This document shows, in pieces, positions 34,501 to 49,355 of a stretch of DNA of 64,000 nucleotides. This stretch comes from Sceloporus undulatus. Lineage: Eukaryota > Chordata > Lepidosauria > Squamata > Phrynosomatidae. The notes under the pieces were generated by a model. That model did not search any database, was not told the DNA's origin, and saw only the letters and a list, made by a program, of their open reading frames with translations. The stretch's first letter is position 1. Every line of letters begins with the position of its first letter. Position numbers and translations under genes: made by a program. The stretch lies in the NCBI RefSeq assembly GCF_019175285.1, contig NC_056528.1, positions 13,507,961-13,571,960 of the forward strand, written 5' to 3'.

Positions 34501-37500
34501 AGGTTTAATAGAATTAATGAACATTGATGCCGCACTACTACAGAAACTAACAACATGGATTATTAGGTTTTCAGGAGGACAATCTCTCTGTTCTTACCAT
34601 GATTTCACCTGGAAGCAAATGGAGACTGAAGACCAGCTGAAATGAAAAGAGAAAAGAAACAAGAGGTAAGCATTTGGTGTATATCCACAAATGAGGTTAC
34701 ATATAGATTTGCTCCATGAATGATCATTTTGGTGAAGGCGGAAAGTTCTGAGATCCCCAAAAATGTCCATAGAGGGAAAGCATGGAGGAATGAGACCCCC
34801 ATCGACCAAATCTAGGCCTTTATAGAATAAAACCCAAAGCAATTTTGGTGCCTCATTCATAACAGAAGCCAAAAAACGCTGGCTGTCAAAATAAGGATGG
34901 AGCAGGCAATGCAAACTATGGATACCTTGAGCTCCTTGAAGGAAAAGCGGAACACATACACAAACCAATAAGGGGGCATTATTACTATTTTTGTAATTAC
35001 TAAATGGGGCGGAAGGGGCACTTGAAGCGTGCAAAGCCGTTGTGAGCTGACCTGATTCTTTACAACAACGTCCCTCTCCAAATAAGTGCTACACTCCCTC
35101 AGTTTGCTTCTCAGGATGAAATGGGTGTTGTTGTCCGTCGCCTTGCAGCTGCGGTCCTGTAGCGTGACGTCCGTGACTTTGGTGACATTTTCGAACAAGG
35201 CCTGCTGAGAAAGGCAGACAAGGAAAACAGCGGGATGATGAGTGCGAAAAAGAACGAGGAAGGGTACGTCTAACATCTTTCTCTTTCACCAAGGCCAGAT
35301 GTTCAGTGGTTGAGTTGGAACATCTGGGTAGGCGACACGTGCAAAAGAGTGAAAGAAGTGTTGCATGGTTCCTCCACCACTCTGTCATCTTGTGACATTT
35401 TTTCTTACCTGCCACCAACGTTTGGGATGTTAAATAATTGGCAATAAAAATGGATAGGATCAGGCTGTCACACCGTTTTGGCTGCAAAATGGGTTTGCAG
35501 CCGAAGGTTTCTACACTGTGGTTTTATTTATTCTGCATTTGGTTTCTTGTGTATTTACTTAATCCCAGCTAATATGGAAGGCCCACCGTATATGTGTTTT
35601 ATTGCAATTTTCCACCTTTGTCTAAACTGCCTTGAGTCTGACTCTGGGAGAAAGGTGGGATATAAATAAAGGGATGGATGGATGACTCTAGTAGGTTTCA
35701 GGTTTGGAGCCTGATATCCTCCAGAGCTGGAAAGCCTGTTCTTGACTTGTATTTTCTCTGCAAGACTCTGGAGGATGCTCTCTCTTGTTCCTCCAACAAC
35801 TGGTTTACTCACCCTCAAGTAGTCCTTTGCCAAGGTGATCTCGATGCCGCTGTCCAAACACCTCCATGGCTTCCAAGTTGTTATCAGGCCTTGCATGAAG
35901 CTTTCCAAGCTGACCCCCTCCATTTGTGGTTTCTCTGTCACCGGTGTTGCCTGTCTTCCTAAAGTGAGCATTGGAAAATTGAAGTCTTAAAACAACCTCT
36001 TGCCAAGCTTTGATGCCATATCTCGCCTTGGCGAAGCTTAGATTAGTTTCCTACTCTCTCTTTCACCCAAAGAGCCAACATTCACTTGGTACCATCCATC
36101 AAAGGGTGAGATGGAAGCTACATGCCAACTCCCCTCTTTGCAACTTGAAAATGAGGAGACTCACCGCAAACCCTCTCCAACTTCAAGGTGATGCTTTTGG
36201 CAGACGTGATTTCCGTATAAGAAGCCACAAATGCAAACTCCTTGCTCCGGGACTCTGCAAGCAAGCCTTCTTTGCTGTCTGGCAAGTCTACACCTGGCAT
36301 TTGCACAGCCCCAAATTTCTTCATCGTGTATTTCCCTGATACCTCCAGGAGGAAAAGAAAGCCAAAATTCATGGAGGAGAAGGTAGACGGTCCCTGCACT
36401 TTTAAAGCAGATATTCCAACAACTCACATTCTAACACACCAGGACAAAAAGCATGATTTGTCTGAACCCTTTATCAATGGCAGGTGCTCCACAGAGCAGC
36501 AAAAGCTCTAACTAACAGGTGAGTCCAATGGCTTGTTGTTGTTGTTCTGTGCCTTCAAATCCTCTCTTGCTTTTGGCAACCCAAAGGCGGACCTCTCCCT
36601 GGGTTTTATTGGCAAGTTTTTTCAGGGAGGGATGGCCATTCCCTTCCCCTGAGAGAGTGTGACTTGCCCAACGCCATAAATTGAGTTTTCATGGGTGCAC
36701 CAACATACGTCCCAGCTCCAGAACAGCAGCCATTCCTGCAGCCTCATCAAAATGGGACTTCTCCTGTTTTCTGCAAGATTGTCTGGTAAAAATTGTCATT
36801 GAAGTGTTCCACAAACACACAATGGACAGAATCCTGTGGGTGACGTATGCAGCAGTCCATTGCCCTATGCATGAGGGTTGACCATTTTGGACAATTTCGA
36901 ACAGGGATGTCCAACTGACGATGGCCAGAGCGGAGTCTTCTCTGCAAAATTGCAGATACGCAGTAATTCCATTGACTACAAAATGCCACAAGGGCATTTG
37001 CCAGTTGGGTGGTACAGTATTTGTCCTAACCAACAAACACAACCATCTTGGCCAACAAACACAACAATCACTACCGCCGCCGCCTATGGAAGAGCAGTAT
37101 GCAAAAGGATCTTGTGGCACCTTGGCAGCATGAGCTTTTACAGACTTCAGTCCATTTTATCAGATCTTGTAGTAGTTGTACTACCAACTTCTTCCTTTCA
37201 GTTACTCTCAAAGGTGCTGCAAGATCCCTTTGCATACTGATTTTCCAGACTCACATGGCTATATGTTTGAATTTTACCACCTACAGAAGACATCAGTGAT
37301 GTTTCTGTCTCTTACCAAGAATTTCAAGGAATCAAACATCTGTCCAATGTTCCACGTCACACCAGTGTGGCTTTTAAGCACCAGGAGTGTGGGCAGCTGG
37401 TTCTCCGGTTCTCCTTCATCGCAGTTCTGTTCGATGTTCAGATCTACTGATTGGGGGCTGAAAAACAAAGCCAAGGAGGGTGGGTCAGGTCCAGAGCTGA

Positions 37501-40500
37501 GCAGAGTTAGCAGCCCATATATGCCATTCAAACAGATCAATATAGTTCAGATGAAACCCTTCCCTGCAAAATAATCCACTGGTTCATCTAGTTTTTAAGA
37601 TGAAAGCTTAACATTCAGTGGTTCGTCTAGTTTTTAAGATGGAAGCTTAACATCCACTGGTTTTCGGAGTCAACATAAGCAAAAGACCTGGAGCCTTGAG
37701 GATCTTGCTGGAGCCATACGATGTGAGCTTCTTTCTGTGGGTTCCCACTAGACGACGGACAGCCCTTGACGTTGTCGGAGGCAACTTCAAACTCTAGGTA
37801 GGGATCGGCATTGAAATTCTTCTCAGGGACGCAATCTTGGTTGGAGCTGGGTTCTGGAAAGCACAGAAGAACCATCATTGCAGGAAAACCATCCCAGAAG
37901 AAACACAGAAGAACCACCAGATTCACTCATGACCCCTCCAGCCCAGATGGGCTCAGCCAAATAGCCACAGCAACCGCTTGGATTTATTACTACTACTACT
38001 TCTCATTGGATGAGGTTTGTTTTAAATTGAGTCCTGGAGGCTTTTGGGACATTGGGACGAGCCACACTTTGGGGTCCCAAGGACCAAACTTTGGGGCTTC
38101 AAGGGTCTCCTTTGGCCCAGTTCTAATCCTAACCAAATTCAAAATCAATGAATGAAACCCAATTAGTCAATGAATGGAAAATAAATTCAAACTTAATCAA
38201 TGAGTGAAACCCAATTGCCAACTTGGGTCCTATGTTGGATCTGGTGCCTTTAGAGTAATGATGGGATTATGGGACCTGATGTCCAACAGTATCTGGAGCG
38301 ATTAAATTTTTCCACCCTCGTTACTCCTACCCCACTTTGAGGAAGAGACGCCATCTTAATGGCACTGACCTCCATCCAGATGAAAATGGATCTGCCGAGG
38401 GTTTTCTAACTCTGCAAAGGAGGAGATGCCTCCGTGGTCCTTTTTCGTCTGTTGCAGAAGCTCCTCACTGGAGGAAGACAGGTTGGTTTGCTGGGTTTCA
38501 ATGTTGGCTCCTTGAACCATGCATCTGGTCGTCTGTCAAAGAAACAGAAGAGTCAAAACAGGAACAACTTGCAAAGGCCCCACAGGTGCAGATATAACCC
38601 ATTTGTGTGAATTTGCAGATGACCATATGAAGAAATACAGTTACAGGTAAGCAACCTGGCCAGATTCTGTTAAACTGACTGCAAGATTGTTTTTCACATT
38701 TTGCACTCAGCTTGCAGCAATTGGAGAAAGCAGAGGAAAGCGGGAGGAAGAAAGAGAAACCGAGACTGAAAAAGTGGGAAGGCAGAGGATTAATCCAGAT
38801 TATCCCTGCCAAATTGGATAGTCGGAGGCAGGTATGTCCCTGCTTTGCAATGAAGGCCATCCAGGGACATGAGCCAGAGTTTAAAGGATTTGCGTATCCA
38901 AGGAGGAAACAGGAAAGCATTGCTGGCACGACAAGGGAAGAGCTGGGCCACGTAGCGACTTCTATCAGCTACACTTTGGAGCATTTATTTATACACTTTC
39001 TGACCCACAAGTTATGGAAAAGGGGAGTGCAAGCGGACTTTTTTTTACCCCATGGTCACCTCTGCAATGGGAATATAGGAATAAAAGAAAAAGAGAGGCC
39101 ACGCAGAACCGGAGAGCTAATCTTCTCCCAGGATCAAAGTGATTTTACAACCTATTGTTGTCTGCTGAGGAATCTGGAAAAAGCCAGGCGTAGTAACAAT
39201 CGATCTAACTCAGGAGGAGCAACTCCTTTGAAAGGCTGGCGGCAAACCTCCGACATTTCCAAAGAGCAACTTGTGTCATACTTTGCAAAACAAATATGTG
39301 CCTTCAGGTTGCCTGTTGATGTTTATAGCAACACCAAGAAGTGAGGATTTTGGGAAAGTGCAGCATTTTGGTTCACTTATGAGCCCGAAAAGTACAAAAT
39401 AAGACAAACTGAATCAGATTTTCTTCCATTCCTAGTAAAAAATGGTGCCAGCTTTCTCCCACTCTTGTTGCCGTGTGCCTTCAAGTCATTTCCAACTTAT
39501 GACCACTCCTTTCGACAAATCTTTTTTATCGTGTGCCTTCAAGTAGTTTCCAACTTATGGAGACCCTAAGGGTTTTCTTGGCAAGATTTGTTTGGAGGAG
39601 GTTTTGTCATTGCCTTGTTAAGAGCCTTGGTCTTCCTTTGAGAGACCCAAGATGCGTTGTCATGGTCAAGCGGAGATTGGGACCCTGGTTTCCGATGCTC
39701 AAACCGCTCCGCTATGTTGGCAAATCTCCCAAATATTCCTCTATTTTCTGCTCAAATGTGCCCTTCTCTGTTCCCACTTTACGTTCTTTCTCCTCCCTTT
39801 CCCCAAAACACTTTGTTCTTGTGTTTTCGGGTTTTCCCCGAAGGAAGGATTTGGAGCTGGCTGTTTGACAAGGAAAGCTGAATCAGTTTGGCAGAACCGG
39901 GGGGTTTTCCAAGGCCTGGCGGCTGATGCCCATCATCCTTGCTGCCCGTAGGTCCCCCTTTCCTTGCCAACCAACACAACCAGGGACGGGGTTTGTGTTA
40001 CTCATTGGTCATCATCTTGGCCACCAAAACCACCGCTTGCCCTCTTGACCCTTCCCTGGCCAGAGAATGGAGAGCCCATGCCAATGGAGAGGGCGTCCGG
40101 TCCGGCACAAAACCCGTGGTGCCACGCTCGATCTGATAGTGCCCCATCCTGACTCCATTGTCAGGCTTTTTAAATTATTTTTTATTATTATTATTAGACA
40201 CAAATAGGAAAAGCATTTTGTATTTCTCTACAAAGCTTTGCCCACTCGGCTGAACAGGCTGGAGCCAAGCGCCAGGCCTGACCTTACTCCAAACAGAGGA
40301 AATGGGAGACTTTTCCCCCCTCTTAGTTTTGTGCGTCACCAAAACTAGCCGGTCACTCAGATCCACAGCCAGAGGAAACGGACTTGCAAACAAGCCGCGT
40401 GTTGCAGGATGATGGGTTATGCGCTTTCAAAGGGGATTGTGAGCTCTCCTGCCTTGGAATAAAGGCTGGGTGAATGGCATAGCAATGGATTTATTCCATA

Positions 40501-41026
40501 AGGAGAGCATTGGGTTGGTGGTCTTACAGGTTTGTGGTTAAAACCGTGGCACTCACTGCTACAGGATGCAATGATGTCCGGCGAATTGGAGAGCTTTAGA
40601 AAAAGGAGGCTGGGAAAATGCATGGATGGCCAAGTGGGGATGCGAACCTTGACACACAAAAATAGCTAGGAAGAAACTAACAATATCATAATACTCTATT
40701 ACAACAACGTCCCAAAGGGACGAAACCACAACTCAACGACTGTCAACAATGACCCTATTATTATAAATAACCACATTGTAGTAATACTACAAAACAGAGG
40801 ATACATAATACAAGTACCATAGAGAACTATATAGTCCTAATAAATATATGGATGGAATAAAGCCTACTAAAGACAGTTTATATGTGTCAACAAAACTGAA
40901 GGTCTGAACAAAACATATACCATTATTGTGAACATTATATCCTGGAGATAAGTAACTGTTCCTGTAGTAAATTATCCAGTGAGATCAGATCCTATCCTAA
41001 CAAACCATGATATCTCACTGGCCCCA

Positions 41027-41099
<73 letters not shown>

Positions 41100-42763
41100 C
41101 CTTAGTGCAGACCCAAAAAATTGCCACAAATAGTTCCCAAAAGAAAGGAACGTAGAGGAGACACCAACCAAGAAAACCCAAGGAATTATAGCGTGAGAAC
41201 TCACACTTTTTTTAGACCAGAGAGCCCTTAGGGATCTCATATCTCCAAAATAATCAGCCTCTCTCTTCAGCTCTTCTAGTTTATTATCATCTTGATGGAA
41301 ATGGAGGGACTGGAATTTGGGAGATTTCGTCCAGCTGTGAAATGAATGAGCAAGAATTCCTCTGGAATCAAGTTCCCAGTTATTCCAGATGGTTTGGGCT
41401 GTGAACTGCCAGATTCCAGACAAGGCGAGACGCAAGGAATGAAAGATTTAAAAAGATGAGAGATGAGGAAAGAAAGAAAGAAAGAAAGAAAGAAACTGCT
41501 CGAAATTTCATATAGAAGCTTGTCTTTCCAAACTTAGGCTGTCTCTCTATGGCAGAATGAACGCATCTTCACTGTCAGGAGACCCATTTTTCAACTGGGA
41601 AGTGGAAAATGGAGAATATCCTTCCATGCCTATTAATGGCGGTGATCTTGGGCAAGTCACACTCTCTCAGTATCAGAGGATGGCCAAGAAACTTGCCAAG
41701 AAAACCCTATGGTTTGACTTAGGGTCACTATAAATTGGAAACAACTTGAAGGTGCACAACAAGAACTAGTGATGGTCATCAAGACCATGGACAGTGGTCA
41801 AGGCAGCCATGCTCCATCCTCGAACCCATCATTTCTCTGTGGCCTCACTTACCATCTTCCATCTCAGAGGATGGCTATGGCAAACCCTCTCTGAAAAAAT
41901 GTGCCAAGGAAACCTTAGGGTCACTATAAGTTGGAAACATCCTGAAGGTGCACAACAACTAGTGATGGTCTTCAAGACCACAAATGGTCTCCAAGACCAT
42001 GGATGGTCTTCAAGGCAGCCACACTCCATGCTCCAACACCTTCCAATCATTTCTCAGTAGCCTCATCCTACCATCTTCCACCTGAAGCGGCTGCTTCACT
42101 TAACCAGTGAGCTGACATACATTATCCTCAATTCCTCTCCCTCATCCTGAGGCCAGGCTTAGTACTCACAGTGATGAAGGTAAGATGGCAACCTTCTGTA
42201 TTGACCGTCAAGTGGACATATGCATTGGAGCTCACCACAAACATGGACCTTCGGTTGGCTTTCTCTGCTGATGCGCTCACGTTGATCTGGAGGCTGAATA
42301 ACTGGAAGGGGAAGAGACAGAAAAAAAGAAGGTTGTCAAGGTTTTCAAAATAGAGGGGATGCATTGAGGTTTATGGGACAGGACACAGGAAATGTTTGGC
42401 GTTACAGAGAAGATGGCCAGCAATGGTGGATCTGCACTGTAGAAATAATGCAGTTTGACATAACTTTAAGTATCATGGCTCCATCCTGGGATCTGCAGTT
42501 TTGTCAGGCGAGCGCGCTTTGGCGGAGAAAGCTAGAGACTGTGGAAATGTACAAATCCCAGGATGCCACAGGATGGAAGGACAGCACTTAAAGTGGTGTC
42601 AAACTGTATTATTTCTACAGTGCAGATGCATCTCAATAGGGGAAAAGAGGGAATCGATGTTGCATGTACCTTTGAGACTAATGGAAAGAAAGAAGCTGGT
42701 AGCATGAGCTTTCCTATACTGTATTGCAGTGTACGTCTTCTGATGCTTGGGGGGAAAGAGAGG

Positions 42764-42795
<32 letters not shown>

Positions 42796-45700
42796 GTCCT
42801 TTCCTCAGCATAGGATTCAAGGTGGATAGGACATCTGGTCACCCTGTCTCTCAAGCATAAGGTTGCCACAAGTTGGAACCAACTTGACAGCAATTAACAT
42901 TACTACCACCAACAACGTTATTAACAATGTTAATAGAATTCAAAGATATAGCCGTGTTAGTCTGTAGAATCAGTATATAGAGAGATCTTGTAGCCCCTTT
43001 GAGAAACACCAAAAGAAAGAAGTTGGTAGCATGAGCTTTTGCAGCCTTAACTCTATTTTCTCAGATGCTTTTGGAGGAATGCATCTGAGGAAGCAGAGTG
43101 AAGTCTACAAAAGCTCATGCTGCCAACTTCTTTCTTTCAATGAGTCTCAGAGTTAATAACAATGTTATTAACAACGACAACAACCGTCTGCAGATAGGGT
43201 CCAGCACTTCAGGTACGTCATTCAGAGTCCAGGCTCCAAACCAGAATGGATTCAGACAGACTCCATCCCCACCAGCAAACACTGGAATGGCATGACTGTC
43301 TGTGCCCAAAGATGGATGGCATGATGCCTAATGCCTGTCTCTCCCTGTTTTCGACCACTAAAACAATTCTCTCTCAATTTTCCGGGGAGTGGGAAGAAAA
43401 CAAACATGTGGCGAAACCCAAAACGCATGATATGAGAGGCCTGGGTCTGCCTCACGATAACGTGGCGCTCTCTTTCCCAACGGCATTCAGCCCCATAAGT
43501 AAACATGACTCTTGTAGGGTGGCTGTGGGACCCTTCCGGGTCCCCGCAGACCTACGCCACCGGAGACTTGGCTTCTATTTTTAACCCAGGGCCTTTTTTC
43601 AGAAGCCATTGTTTTCTGCCTTCCACCGCGGCGGCAGGCTTTCTTCAGGCCCCCTTGGGCACGAGGATCTGCTTATAGAAACTGGCTTCCAGTAATTCTT
43701 TTCAGGCTGGAGACGGCCCGGCTTTGCCCAGAACTTCCCTCCCCGGCTGCCGGGTCGAGGCGAGGAGCCAGTTGTCTGAATGCCGCAGTTGTGACATCAG
43801 AAGCCGTCTCCTGAAAACCAGATTCTGATCCCTTTGCCATCGCCTTGTTTGTAAACAGGGAACGCAAGCCTCTGGCCGCCATCCCATTTACTGGCAAAGG
43901 AGTAGATGGGTAGATTTATTATGGCCATCTGTCGGGAATGCTTTGGTTGTGAGTTCCTGCATGGCAGAAGAGACTGGATGGACTTTGAGGTCTCTTCCAA
44001 CTCTATGATTCCAGGATCAGCATGGCCAAATTCTGATTTACAGACTACCATTAGTTCATGGGACCCCTTTCCTGGGATTTCCCAAGCCCATAATGAAAAC
44101 AGTAGCATATGTGTTATGCATTAATGTTATATTGAATGCTGAAGAAGCAAGCCTTAACTGAAAAGCTGCTTGCCTCTTCCGCAATTGGAAATGACAAAAG
44201 TGTCCCTTGTGTACTAAAATAGCTTTCCTGGAACGCAGTTCCAAAAGACACATTTTAATTTGGAAGGTTAGGTGGAAGGTTTTTTTCCCCCTCCTGTCTA
44301 GCAAAGAAACACAAAACGACCCACAACAAATGTACAGAGTCATATATTGCAAAGGAACGCTTGCCCAGGCGGTCTCTGCCAAGTGCCAACCTATTTTAAA
44401 TCCCAATGGAAAGCAAAGCGGCTCAGGGCTTGATGCTATGAAGGCCCAGCCACCCTGTCTCCCTCTCCAACACCACACACAATAAAGAGTATAAACATCA
44501 CACCCAGGCCTTTAAAACAAAGCTAAAGAGGAAACCGAAAACCCTCGGCACCCTGGTCTGTCCCTGGGCACTTTGTGTTTATTTCTTTTCTCCAAGGGCC
44601 ACTTTGGCCATCCAGATTAGAGCGACACTCGGGGACAAAATAAGAACATGGTCTCCAGGATAAAGGATCCTCCCAATGTTTGTTTTTCCCCCTACACTCC
44701 CCAAATTCCCAGCACTGTAATAACTTTAAAAACTTCATCCATAAGAAATACACTTTGGGCATCCCAAGAAAAGGGGCAGGCAACGTTCCCAAGAGAAAGA
44801 AAGAGAACTCCGCAAATAAGAAGAGGTGGGTTTTGCGCAGGATTTTCAACAATTCACTCTCGGCAGGGCTAGAAATTTGGAGAGGGAAGGAAAAGAATTA
44901 TTTCAAGGGAGCAGGATTGTTGGCGACACAACTACTGCATATACTTAAGTCTAGAAATTTTAATCAAACTATTGACCTGAAAAACCTGGGTTGACTTATC
45001 TGTAGGTCGATATAAGGACTGTGTGTTTCAACTCTTATCCCAAAAGGAACCATCCGCTGGTGCTCCTTTACTCTCTCATCCATCCAGCCTTTAAGGTGAG
45101 CACAAACAGTGATGCCTGCCAGGATTTTGTACATGTTTTGGCATCATTTTTCTTTGCTCTATCCTTTGTTAAGTGCCCCTAAGTTTTACCCTACCCATGG
45201 GTCATATAAAAATCCGTCATTTTGGCCCCAAAACCTGCCCTTGACACACACACACACACGCACACACACATAAATATGAGGTCAACGTATATTTATGTGT
45301 ATATGGCATGCAGTTTCACAACATCTATATTCAACAAGGGTCTGCTGTAATGTTACTATGGACTTTATCACACAGAGACAAATTGGTTGAATGCCATGCA
45401 GAAACAGGATTTTAAAATCTGCAAGGATTTCTCATTGGCATCAATGAGAAATAACACAGCATTAATCTGAATGCAAAATCGACAAACACACACTCAATTT
45501 TTAATTCCGGGTAGTAGAAAGGAATGGGTTTTGTCGACTTCACGTCCAGATTAATGTAGCATTATTTCTCATTGACGCAAACATCATCTGAAAAAAAAAA
45601 ACCATTTCTGCGAGTTATTTCTGTTTGGGTTAATCCCGAATGTTGTGTGAAAAACAACCTGCTTTTGAAGCATGCCTGTATACCCTTTAAATCAAGTTTC

Positions 45701-48598
45701 TGCATGGGATCCATCCTGTGTGATAAACTTCTGTGTCAGCAATTGTTGTGCATTGAGACCCTTGCACATTGGGATAGATGTACATTGGGCACTGATGCGC
45801 ATCAGGCACTCTCAATTCCCATCCAGACAAAGTGATGCCAAGGGCTGCACATCAGTAGAGCCTAATGCATATCAGGACATTCTTGCAAATGTTCTGAATT
45901 GCGTCTTTGCAATTAAGTAGGCAGGTTTCCCTAAAGTTTCTGCTATGTAGCTAAGTATGCATAAAGTTCCACTATTTAAATTGCAATACAGAATTGCAGA
46001 TATATTTGGAAGCCTGAATATTTTTGGATTCTCACTGGGGTCAGGAATGTCCCCTATACTGTACAGCTCTTTTTTTTTTTGCTTCCTATTTCATGAGGTT
46101 TAGCAAGGGATCCTGCCAAAACTGGCGGGGCAAAACGCCCATGACCGCATCTGTTGTGTTTTCCAAAGCAGCTGTGCGCTCCATCGGTATGTGTATTTGT
46201 GTGTGTATATGTGTGACAGATTCCTCCTCACATGCCTGCAAACATTTCCCTTTCCTTCCTCCGCAACTGCCTGCCTGGCTTTCTTCTAAAGGAATAAGCA
46301 GCTGCAGAGAGAAATTTACAAGGTTACAGCTCCCAGAAAAGGAAAGAAACAGCCTGTAAATTTTGCTGCAAGTTGTCAGCACAGGCGTGCATCCTCTTAA
46401 GTTAAACTCCCCTTATCCTTTTTAACTACCCTTCAAATTAAAGAAGAAATCATATTATTAAATAGCAAGGGGATAACACAGAACAGAAGGTTCCATTATT
46501 TTCTGATTGCAAATCCGCACAACTTGCAGCGAAAGATGGAGAAAACGCAATGAACAGAAAGAAATTGAATTGATATGCTAGGGATTCCAGGTCTCCAAGT
46601 TCACCCTCATTCTTAGGGTCTGGATCCTTTTTTCAGGTCTTCAGGACAAGGGAGAGGAATCTCAGAGCGAGAATTATGCCTTGAAACATGTCTGTATACA
46701 TATTTGCTTCATTTGTTAAGAGTTTATCACACAAAGGAGATCGAGAGTTTATCCCATGAATATCCCAGAAAAAAATTGATTTCACACAAAATCCGCCTTT
46801 AAAGTGGTCACACAGAAGCATTAACATGCATCTTTTTATTTTCAGGATTTCAGTAACAGTTGCATTTCCAATATCACTTTATTTGCGCCATTGCGTGTGA
46901 TAATCATTCGTGCAACAACTCGCCATGGCCGCTTCTTTTGCCGGATGTTTTAAATGCGCTTTAAACTCTCTTTACTTTTGAAATCAGCCCCAGTGTGATA
47001 AACTCCTTAGACTGGTGTTATTTAATTTAATGGCATATTCTGCACAGCTGTAGTTGATGCTAAATATACAGTGGGCCTTTCGGTATCTGCTGGGGTTTGG
47101 TTCCAGGACCCACTTTGGACACCAAAAGCCATGGATGGCAAAATGGCAAAATCAACGCTTGCTTTTTGGAATATATATATATATATATATACACACATGT
47201 GTGTGTGAGATCCAGCATAGATTAATGGTTTGAGTGTTGGACTATGACTCTGGAGAACGGGGTTCGATTCCCAAACTTCCCAAATGCTAAACCTCCTCTG
47301 AAAAAACCTTGCCAAGAAAACACCATGAGAAGTTCGCTTTAGGGTTGCCACAAGTCGGAAATGACTTGAAGGCGCATAACAACAACAACTACGACAACAA
47401 GCCTTGATGGCTGGACAAAAAAAGTTGGAGTGGTCATTTATCCACTCTTGCTTTTTTAAAACCAGCTGCTCACCTCAGAGGGACTGCTGAACCGCAGGAA
47501 GAGAAGGTGGACTTCCAGACTGGGATCCGTGGGACCTTGGCTGGTGCAACCATTTGCAACTCTGCTGGTTGTGTAAAACACTTTGACACCGTGGTCCTTG
47601 GTGAGTGGCTCAAGGGTGCACTCCGGGACATTCACTGGGCCTGGGAAAGGAAAGCAGCACAAGGTCAGCCATTTTGGACTTCTTCCTCCGGAGGAAGGAA
47701 GGGCATTTGACAAGGCTAGACTTTTGGTAGTCAAGGTTGGAGCAGAGCATTGAAATGGTTTCTGAGCATGCACGAAACGGAGAGCTGGGGCAGACTAAGA
47801 CATAACAGCATGATTTCTGCATGAAGGATGCAAAAGTGCAGATGCGGCCCTAGTTTCCAGATTCTGCTCAAAAGCAAGATGCAGCTGTTGTGACTGTAAT
47901 GCATACCCAAATCTACTACAAATCCCCATAGCATGGGCCATGATGTTTAAAGTGGTGTTGAATGGGATTACCTCTGCAATGCTGATGCACCCCTAGTATC
48001 CAGATTCTGCTCAAAAGCAACATGCAGCTGTTGTGAGTGTAATGCATACCCAAGTCTACTACAAATCGTGGAACTCCATAGCATGGAGTCATGGTGGCTA
48101 AAGTGGTTGTCACATGGGGTTATTTCTGCAGTGCAGATGCACCCTTAGTTTCCAGATTCTGCCCAAAAGCAAGATGCAAGCACTGGGACTGTAAGGCATA
48201 TCCCAAAAAGTGTGTGTCTGTGGATGTTTGTGTGCCACCCAAGAGGACCAATTTTCCCTGGCAGGATGGAGGAAAAGCCAAGCCGGGATGCGTCGGGTTC
48301 TTCCGAGTCCCTCACGCTTGAGGTCACGGCCTGGGCGGCTTCCATGACGTGTTGTCCTCGGCCCACCTATTGTCCCGCATTTCCGCCCCACAGCGACCGA
48401 GGCCAGGCCCACAGCCGGCCGCATCAAGGAGGAAGACAAACCCCGGCTTATCTGGCCTCCGCAGCCTGCATCACCCTTCCCTTCGCCCAGGAGCCTGTCT
48501 AGGAAAAGCACCGCCAGGCCAACGACGAGACAGCGAAGCCTCATGGCTCCGCAGAGACGTCGCAAACACGCTTTATCTGTTTATGTTATTTCGGAGGC

Positions 48599-48644
<46 letters not shown>

Positions 48645-49312
48645 TCCAGCCTTTAACACGAGGGAGATCTCAGTGCGACTCCTTCACAAAAGCAAAGAGA
48701 TTAGATCAGCCTGGCGGAGACGGCGGCAAATGCGCCATTTCCAAACCACGTGGCACCAGTTGCTTGTGTTGGAGGGAGATTATGCGCCAACCTATGGATA
48801 AGTCAACTCACTTTCTGGATCAATTTTGGACCGAGATTTCTAGACTTATACAGGAGTAGATACTGTACATGGACCCGTGGATAAGTCATTTCAGGTTTTT
48901 GGAGTCAGGTTTTTGACCAAAGGTTCTAGACTTAGCCATGACTATATACAGTACATTGACCCATGGATGAGTCAATCTGGGTTTTTTGGGGGTCAATATT
49001 TGACTAAGGTTTCTAGACTTATACATAAATAGATACAGTACATTGACCCATGAATAAGTCGACTCAGGTTTTTTGGGTCAATTTCTTTGACTTCAATTGC
49101 TAGACTTATACACAAGTACATACATCACATTGACCCACAGATAAGTCATCTCAGATTTTTGGGGTCAATTTTTTGACTAAAGTGTTGACGTATACATTAG
49201 TATATATAGGACACTGACCCATGGATAAGTCGACTCACGTTTTTAGGGTCAATTTTTTGATTAAAGTTCCTGGACTTATACATGAGTATATACACTAAGT
49301 CTGGCTTGGGTT

Positions 49313-49355
<43 letters not shown>

